Source: Bacillus sp. FJAT-28004 (GTDB lineage Bacteria; Bacillota; Bacilli; Paenibacillales; Paenibacillaceae). Taken from it: DNA of 64,000 nucleotides. The notes beneath the pieces were generated by a model that worked only from the letters and a program-made list of their open reading frames with translations, had not been told where the DNA came from and made no database searches. Of the stretch, positions 59,277 to 64,000 are shown piece after piece (the first letter of the stretch is position 1; every line of letters begins with the position of its first letter). The position numbers and the translations under genes are program-made. Location of the stretch: positions 553,905 to 617,904 of the forward strand of contig NZ_LGHP01000001.1 in the NCBI RefSeq assembly GCF_001280845.1, written 5' to 3'.

Positions 59277-60275
59277 ATGTCTTATGTACTAAAAAGGAAA
59301 TTAACTTGGACAGCATCCGCGCTGTTGCTAGCACTAGCCGTAATTGTTTCGGGATGCGGCCAATCAGGTTCGAAAAATAACAATGGCAATTCGTCAGCTT
59401 CAGAAGGAACGAATACGTCGAAGACAGAAGACGCAAGAGTGATTACGCATGCAATGGGCGACACCAAAATCGAAGGTAATCCTACTCGTATCGTCGTACT
59501 AACTAACGAAGGAACAGAAGCGTTGCTTGCACTTGGGGTTAAACCGGTAGGCGCAGTAAAATCTTGGACAGGCGATCCATGGTACGACCACATAAAAGCG
59601 GACATGGATGGTGTTACAGTTGTAGGCGAAGAGAGTCAGCCTAACATCGAGCTGATTGCAAGTCTAAAACCTGATCTTATTATCGGTAATAAATTACGCC
59701 AAGAGAAAGTTTATGATCAGCTTAAGGCAATTGCACCTACTGTGTTTTCCGAAACACTTCGTGGTGCTTGGCAGTCTAATTTTATGCTATATGCTGACGC
59801 GATCGGTAAGAAGGCTGATGGTGAAAAAGTCATTGCCGACTATGATAGCCGCGCAGCAGACTTTAAAGGGAAAGCTGGCGACAAGCTTAACCAGAAGGTG
59901 TCTGTCGTTCGGTTTATGGCAGGCAAAACTCGCATTTACTTAGAGGATACTTTTACAGGCATTGCATTCTCGAAGCTTGGCATTACACGTCCAGATAGTC
60001 AAAAATATAAAGATACATTCGTTGAGGAAATTACGAAAGAACGCCTTCCTGAGGTAGATGCAGACATGTTGTTCTACTTCACTTATGATACGGGTGACGG
60101 CAAGGGAACTCAGATGGAAGAAGAAATGTTGAAAGACCCGTTGTGGCAAAGCCTTAACGTAGTAAAAAATAATAAAGCGATTAGAGTGAGCGATGCGATC
60201 TGGAATACAGCAGGCGGCGTAATTGCAGCTAATCTAATGCTTGATGAGATTTATAAGATTTATGAAATCAACTAA
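59277..60275 (+). CDS. iron-siderophore binding lipoprotein
   Basis: The 332-residue lipoprotein starts at an ATG after AAGGGGAG. The lipobox is VSGC (cysteine about residue 24), followed by a Ser/Asn/Thr-rich linker and a FecB/BtuF-like fold with IVVLTNEGTEALLALGVKP near 76, PNIELIASLKPDLIIGNK near 122 and the C-terminal helix segment. It resembles B. subtilis YfiY, which binds hydroxamate siderophores such as schizokinen, but the ligand is not proven. It is divergent from the permease-ATPase operon and under the same Fur boxes. Confidence 0.9.
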   Translation: MSYVLKRKLTWTASALLLALAVIVSGCGQSGSKNNNGNSSASEGTNTSKTEDARVITHAMGDTKIEGNPTRIVVLTNEGTEALLALGVKPVGAVKSWTGDPWYDHIKADMDGVTVVGEESQPNIELIASLKPDLIIGNKLRQEKVYDQLKAIAPTVFSETLRGAWQSNFMLYADAIGKKADGEKVIADYDSRAADFKGKAGDKLNQKVSVVRFMAGKTRIYLEDTFTGIAFSKLGITRPDSQKYKDTFVEEITKERLPEVDADMLFYFTYDTGDGKGTQMEEEMLKDPLWQSLNVVKNNKAIRVSDAIWNTAGGVIAANLMLDEIYKIYEIN

Positions 60276-60292
60276 ATAATCGCTTATTAAAG

Positions 60293-60320
60293 CAGTCGGT
60301 TCTTTTACCGGCTGTTTTTT
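60293..60320 (+). terminator. intrinsic terminator after the iron-binding lipoprotein gene
   Basis: CAGTCGGT pairs with ACCGGCTG around a 6-base loop; six T follow. The 220 bases from here to the CDF gene hold no gene or riboswitch that I can recognise. Confidence 0.75.
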
Positions 60321-60546
60321 CTTTATCACGAACCTATTTTTGTAAAACTGTGTTTTTCTTAAAATAACGGGTAACTTAATTAGAACATGAACTCTCTAAT
60401 CGAAACAACGAATTGTTGCATCGGTGCATAAATGTGCGTACCTGGTAAACACTGTTTCTCTAGACCCACACGGGTGCGTTCCGTTATGATACCGATAGGT
60501 TATTTTGAAAATTTAAAAATACATACGTGTTTTGCTTGGGAGGGTA

Positions 60547-61458
60547 TTGAAGCTGAATCAGTATGATGAAATTAAACAGGGCGAGAAGGGTGCTTGGGTC
60601 AGCATCTGTGCCTACTTGGCGCTATCTGCGATTAAACTCGTTGCAGGCTACTGGTTCGTATCAGGTGCTCTCGTTGCAGACGGTTATAACAATCTAACAG
60701 ATATTGTTGCATCAGTAGCGGTATTGGTTGGATTACGAATCTCACAGAAGCCGCCAGACAAGGATCATCCATATGGCCATTTTCGGGCTGAGACGATAGC
60801 TGCGCTTATTGCTTCGTTCATTATGGCGACAGTGGGCCTGCAAGTGTTAATTAGTGCCGTAAAGTCATTATTTGCTGCTGATCATCATGTTCCGAATCTA
60901 ATTTCGGCATGGATTGCATTGTTTGCAGCTGTATGTATGGGCGGCGTCTATCTTTATAATCGAAGGCTGGCCCTTCGAATAAAAAATCAGGCTTTAATGG
61001 CAGCAGCCAAGGATAATTTATCGGATGCGCTTGTGAGCATTGGGGCAGCAATTGGTATTATAGGAGCACAGTTTGGCTTGCCGTGGCTTGATCCGGTAGC
61101 GGCAATAGCCGTAGGTATTATTATTTGTAAAACAGCATGGGAAATTTTTTATAGCTCTACACACGCGCTTACAGACGGCTTTGACGAGAATGAGTTGTCC
61201 TCCCTACGTACAACCATAGCAAAAACGAAGGGCGTTAAATCGATTAAGGATATTAAGGCTAGAGTTCACGGCAGTCATGTACTTGTCGATGTAATTGTTC
61301 AGGTTGATCCTGAGCTTACATTGATCGAGAGTCACCGAATAAGTGACGAAATCGAGCATCGTATGAGTAGGAAGCACAACATCATGAGCATTCATGTTCA
61401 CGTTGAGCCCCATGTGTTAATGGAGAATGCAGAGATAAATAGTTCTGAAAAGCTATAA
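60547..61458 (+). CDS. cation diffusion facilitator, manganese-type residues
   Basis: The start is uncertain: TTG at 60547 is close behind GGGAGGG, CTG at 60553 has better spacing and TTG at 60532 lies before it. The protein has about 303 residues with six membrane segments and a C-terminal cytosolic metal-sensing domain (KDIKARVHGSHVLVDVIVQ). The metal site in TM2 reads NxxxD (GYNNLTD) and in TM5 DxxxD (KDNLSDA). Zinc CDFs have HxxxD at both places; an N-D-D-D set is typical of manganese exporters such as MntE and MneP. Manganese efflux is therefore inferred. A family glycine-rich TM2-TM3 loop, KDHPYGHFRAE, is present. Confidence 0.85.
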   Translation: MKLNQYDEIKQGEKGAWVSICAYLALSAIKLVAGYWFVSGALVADGYNNLTDIVASVAVLVGLRISQKPPDKDHPYGHFRAETIAALIASFIMATVGLQVLISAVKSLFAADHHVPNLISAWIALFAAVCMGGVYLYNRRLALRIKNQALMAAAKDNLSDALVSIGAAIGIIGAQFGLPWLDPVAAIAVGIIICKTAWEIFYSSTHALTDGFDENELSSLRTTIAKTKGVKSIKDIKARVHGSHVLVDVIVQVDPELTLIESHRISDEIEHRMSRKHNIMSIHVHVEPHVLMENAEINSSEKL

Positions 61459-61611
61459 AAAATCGGTAATTGTTTCCAAACTAATCAAAAATATAAAATT
61501 ATAGTTCTAATGGCATGTCAGATCTTAAACGCCAAAAGACCTAAACTTCACATTAAAATCATATCTATTAGTTACGTTGTTGGGGGATATTGCAAGAAAA
61601 AATAGGTATTA

Positions 61612-61643
61612 AGGCATCTGTTACATGCGGATGTCTTTTTTTT
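61612..61643 (+). terminator. intrinsic terminator upstream of the NlpC/P60 gene
   Basis: AGGCATC (61612-61618) pairs with GATGTCT (61630-61636, one G-U) and runs into eight T. It lies 154 bases after the CDF stop. The 335-base gap around it holds no gene. Confidence 0.6.
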
Positions 61644-61793
61644 GTGTGCTTACAACGATTTTGTGGTGCTTATAACCCAGTTGAATGAATCGGTAATTAG
61701 GCAGAATGGTCGATACTTGTCTAATCTAATCGAATTTACAATGAAGCAGAACCGTGAAACTTAAACTGTTTACACACCAAGGAGGCGTAATGA

Positions 61794-62819
61794 TTGCAAT
61801 ACACCATGAAACAAAGGATGGCAACAGCAGCGTTAACGGCAGCATTATTGTTTAGTTCGATTTCAGTTCCAGCAGCACTGGCGGCGCAAGCAACACAAGC
61901 AGCCGAGGTACAATCCAGTGTAAATATGCGAACAGCACCTTCCACATCCGCATCTATTGTTCGCAGTCTAAAGAAAGGCGAACAAATAACGGTTATTGAG
62001 AAGGTTAATTCATATTGGTATAAAGTAGAGGATACTACGGGTAAAAAAGGTTACATATCTACCTCATCCAAATATATTGAGCTTCAAACCTCAGTTCCGG
62101 CACAAGATGGCAATGCTACCGTTCAAACATCGGTTTCTTTCCGAAAGTCGCCCTCAACATCGGGTGAACGTATTCGATATTTGAAGAAAGGTGAGCAGGT
62201 GACTATTCTTGCAAAGACAAACAGCTATTGGTATGAAGTGAAAGATAGCAAGGGTGTACGCGGTTTTGTAAGCACTCAAGCTTCATATCTTAATGTTACG
62301 GGCACGATACCTGGCGGGAGCACAGGAAACACTGGCGGAAATACAGGTGATACTGTAACTAATCCAGGTGAAGCTAAGGATAAGCAAATAGAGAAAATAA
62401 TAGCAGCAGGGATGAAGTATTTAGGTACCCCATATGAATATGGCTCTGACCGTAACACAACAACGACCTTTGATTGCTCTGATTTCGTAAGACAAGCTTT
62501 TCTAGACGGCGTTTCACTTCGACTGCCAGCTGACTCACGTCAGCAAGGTCAATATGTGAAAAATAAGAGCTCTGAAACCACAAACCTAGCTAATCTTAAA
62601 CGCGGTGATCTCGTATTCTTCATGTCTTATAAAGGGTCAAAGCCATCTGCTTATAATGGGATCGATAAGTCAAAAGCAGCGATTACTCATGACGGCATTT
62701 ATTTGGGCGATGGAAAAGTATTGCACACCTATTCGAATGAAGGTGGGGGCGTAACGATCAGCAGCATAAAAGGAACACATTGGGAGTATCGCTTTCTGTT
62801 CGGCGGAAGCGCACTATAG
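61794..62819 (+). CDS. secreted SH3-SH3-NlpC/P60 cell-wall hydrolase
   Basis: TTG at 61794 lies 8 bases after AAGGAGG, giving 341 residues; an ATG four codons later is a weaker candidate. A signal peptide ends near AAQA (about residue 33). Two bacterial SH3 repeats follow (about 38-98, VNMRTAPSTSASIVRSLKKG; about 108-168, VSFRKSPSTSGERIRYLKKG), then a Gly/Thr/Asn linker and an NlpC/P60 domain. The catalytic cysteine is in TFDCSDFV (about 228) and the histidines in THDGIYLG (about 299) and VLHTYS (about 312). Family knowledge: these are D,L-endopeptidases that cut peptidoglycan stem peptides. It is a single-gene unit with a strong terminator. Confidence 0.9.
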   Translation: MQYTMKQRMATAALTAALLFSSISVPAALAAQATQAAEVQSSVNMRTAPSTSASIVRSLKKGEQITVIEKVNSYWYKVEDTTGKKGYISTSSKYIELQTSVPAQDGNATVQTSVSFRKSPSTSGERIRYLKKGEQVTILAKTNSYWYEVKDSKGVRGFVSTQASYLNVTGTIPGGSTGNTGGNTGDTVTNPGEAKDKQIEKIIAAGMKYLGTPYEYGSDRNTTTTFDCSDFVRQAFLDGVSLRLPADSRQQGQYVKNKSSETTNLANLKRGDLVFFMSYKGSKPSAYNGIDKSKAAITHDGIYLGDGKVLHTYSNEGGGVTISSIKGTHWEYRFLFGGSAL

Positions 62820-62823
62820 CTCG

Positions 62824-62864
62824 AAAAAAGACCAGATAGGAAAATTCCTATCTGGTCTTTTTTT
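62824..62864. terminator. bidirectional intrinsic terminator
   Basis: A long palindrome, AAAAAAGACCAGATAGG against CCTATCTGGTCTTTTTT, serves the NlpC/P60 gene and the converging VTT gene. Confidence 0.85.
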
Positions 62865-62881
62865 ATTCTGTAATCATTTGA

Positions 62882-63526
62882 TTAAGAATCTATTTGAATT
62901 TTTGCATTATCATTATGTTTCAATTGTTCATGCTGGTCTGCTTCAGCTTGCTTGTTCTCAAGGGCTTTCTTCTTATTACGTTTTCTGCGAAGCAAAAGAT
63001 AAACAATGAGAATAGGCACGGCTCCTAAAAAAATATACAAGGAAACATCCTTTACCATGCTTTCAGCAGCACGGCCATAGAAGTAAAATAATGAACCAAC
63101 TATATAAAACTTTAAGCCCCGTCCAATTGCTGCATAACCGATTAGTCTCCATAATGGGAAGTTTAAGCAGCCAGACAATATTGTAAATACTTTGAATGGA
63201 ATCGGTGTGAAGGAGCCAATAAGAATGGCTGCTTCGCCATTTTTCTGAAATTTATCAGTAGCGGCGTCAATCCATTCTTTTTTTAGAAATTTATATAGTA
63301 CTGATTTGCCCATTACCTTCCCCAAATAATACCCGACAGGTGTACCTAGGAGACAGGCGATATAGCCCACAGTGGCCAGCCATAATGCTGTAGATGGATT
63401 GACTATGCTTAATGAAACTTGAAGAAAGAAAGCAGGAATGGGAAATATAACTGCGTCTAGAAACGAATGAATAAACAGTCCAAGTGGTCCGAATTCCTTT
63501 AAAAAATCGACTACGGCTTGAAACAT
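62882..63526 (-). CDS. VTT/DedA-like membrane protein
   Basis: The 214-residue protein starts at an ATG after GAAAGGGAG and has about five hydrophobic segments. The VTT/DedA pattern is present: FPIPAFFLQVSLSIVNPSTALW near 28-49 (in parts), GTPVGYYLGKVMG near 61, and the GSFTPIPFKVFTILSGC re-entrant loop near 103. The C-terminus is a charged tail. Family knowledge: DedA/VTT proteins act in lipid scrambling and membrane homeostasis, and the YqaA branch is uncharacterised. It is a single-gene unit. Confidence 0.8.
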   Translation of the reverse strand: MFQAVVDFLKEFGPLGLFIHSFLDAVIFPIPAFFLQVSLSIVNPSTALWLATVGYIACLLGTPVGYYLGKVMGKSVLYKFLKKEWIDAATDKFQKNGEAAILIGSFTPIPFKVFTILSGCLNFPLWRLIGYAAIGRGLKFYIVGSLFYFYGRAAESMVKDVSLYIFLGAVPILIVYLLLRRKRNKKKALENKQAEADQHEQLKHNDNAKIQIDS

Positions 63527-63862
63527 TACCAGGCTCCCTTTCCATCAACTAACCTGCACATAAAGCCTGCTTTTACGAAATATACCGTGTGTAAATTCCA
63601 CTATATGCTAACATATGCTGCAGCTTGTTGAAAAAGCGCTTTAGCGCTTGATATTTTAATTATAGCATAATTATTTCGCTTAAGAAGATGATACTTGTCA
63701 TGTGTTTAATATACCTATGTTCTTGTTTATTAGGACCGAGGGCATAAGAACGAATACGTGAATACCTGCTCAGAGGTTTCAACCCTTTTTGACATCATTT
63801 TTTGGAGCTCATCAAATCTTATGATTATTGATTTCTTGAGATGAATTTATCGTTGTTCATCA
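63527..63862. other. gene-free interval
   Basis: No frame with a ribosome binding site was seen on either strand. An AAGCG/CGCTT inverted repeat near 63635-63651 and A/T-rich stretches are the only visible structure. Confidence 0.5.
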
Positions 63863-63903
63863 ATAAAAAAAACCGCTCGTTCACGGGGGCCGTAAACAAG
63901 CGG
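63863..63903 (-). terminator. intrinsic terminator of the gene at the right edge
   Basis: CCGCTTGTTTACGG pairs with CCGTGAACGAGCGG (two G-U) on the minus strand and is followed by eight T. Confidence 0.8.
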
Positions 63904-63935
63904 AGGATGTTGTATAACAGATGGATTTGTAATAG

Positions 63936-64000
63936 CTACTCCCGAATTTTACGACGAGAGACACCGCTTTGTTGAGCAGCCTGTATGACGCGGCGGCGTA
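63936..64000 (-). CDS. C-terminal end of an unidentified gene
   Basis: A minus-strand frame enters from the window edge and ends at a TAG (63936-63938), 33 bases before a strong terminator. The visible end, VIQAAQQSGVSRRKIRE, is basic and helix-forming, possibly the tail of a DNA-binding protein. With only about 20 residues the identity and even the frame are uncertain. Confidence 0.35.
   Translation of the reverse strand, partial: RRRVIQAAQQSGVSRRKIRE

Noticed and set aside
60321..60546. yybP-ykoY manganese riboswitch before the CDF exporter
   Set aside because: The characteristic conserved loops were looked for and not found.
61790..61850. Short frame from the ATG at 61790 overlapping the NlpC/P60 start
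   Set aside because: It stops after about 20 codons and its ATG is closer to the ribosome binding site than usual; the TTG at 61794 opens a protein with a clear signal peptide.

Overview
The window looks like chromosomal DNA from a spore-forming Gram-positive of the Paenibacillus/Bacillales type. The signs are strong AGGAGG ribosome binding sites with many TTG and GTG starts, a Bacillus-type xylO palindrome, CcpA cre-like sites, a KinB-like kinase, an S-layer-homology protein, a bacilliredoxin, and relatives of B. subtilis YtfP, YpgR/CvfC, YkpA and YcnJ. No rRNA, tRNA, CRISPR array, transposase or phage gene was seen.

Layout. 1-3.7 kb: a truncated aldose 1-epimerase gene and a stand-alone LytTR regulator face a 7-bladed lactonase and an Fsr-type MFS exporter. 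3.8-6.5 kb: a zinc-finger/HTH/DUF2087/GIY-YIG fusion protein and a second MFS exporter. 6.8-14.4 kb: a secreted SLH protein closely followed by a 2187-residue multidomain surface protein. 14.5-20.9 kb: a xylose locus, with a GH2 glycosidase and the repressor XylR on the minus strand and xylA-xylB on the plus strand behind a perfect xylO and a near-consensus cre. 20.9-28.9 kb: a PAS-PAS-XRE regulator, a YtfP-like flavoprotein, a lipase-like hydrolase, a KinB-like kinase, a GNAT enzyme, two small proteins, a bacilliredoxin and NAD synthetase. 29-33 kb: a P-loop protein, a DUF2809 membrane protein, an amidoligase-like enzyme and an unassigned 543-residue protein. 33-36.4 kb: a DUF4198 plus CopC/CopD operon, probably for copper. 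36.5-46.8 kb: acpS, a c-type cytochrome lipoprotein, AraC-mutY-eda-hydrolase, a transglutaminase-like protein, CvfC, a metallo-hydrolase and a Gfo/Idh/MocA dehydrogenase. 47-56 kb: an ABC-F protein, then a LacI-controlled alpha-glucoside operon (binding protein, two permeases, GH13 glucosidase). 56-60.3 kb: a Fur-controlled siderophore ABC transporter transcribed in both directions. 60.5-64 kb: a manganese-type CDF exporter, an SH3-NlpC/P60 hydrolase, a VTT membrane protein and the end of a further gene.

Sugar use is the dominant theme: xylose (XylR, xylO, cre, XylAB), alpha-glucosides (LacI operators, cre, ABC transporter, GH13), a KDPG aldolase, a lactonase and a mutarotase. Metal handling is second: Fur-box siderophore uptake, the CopCD module and the CDF exporter. 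The least explained parts are a family of palindromic repeats in the 5' leaders of two sugar-type genes, a hairpin that sequesters the ribosome binding site of the DUF4198-CopCD operon, the GIY-YIG fusion protein with an apparently eroded active site, the SLH/giant surface protein pair, and the amidoligase neighbourhood. All assignments are by reading alone; no database search was run.
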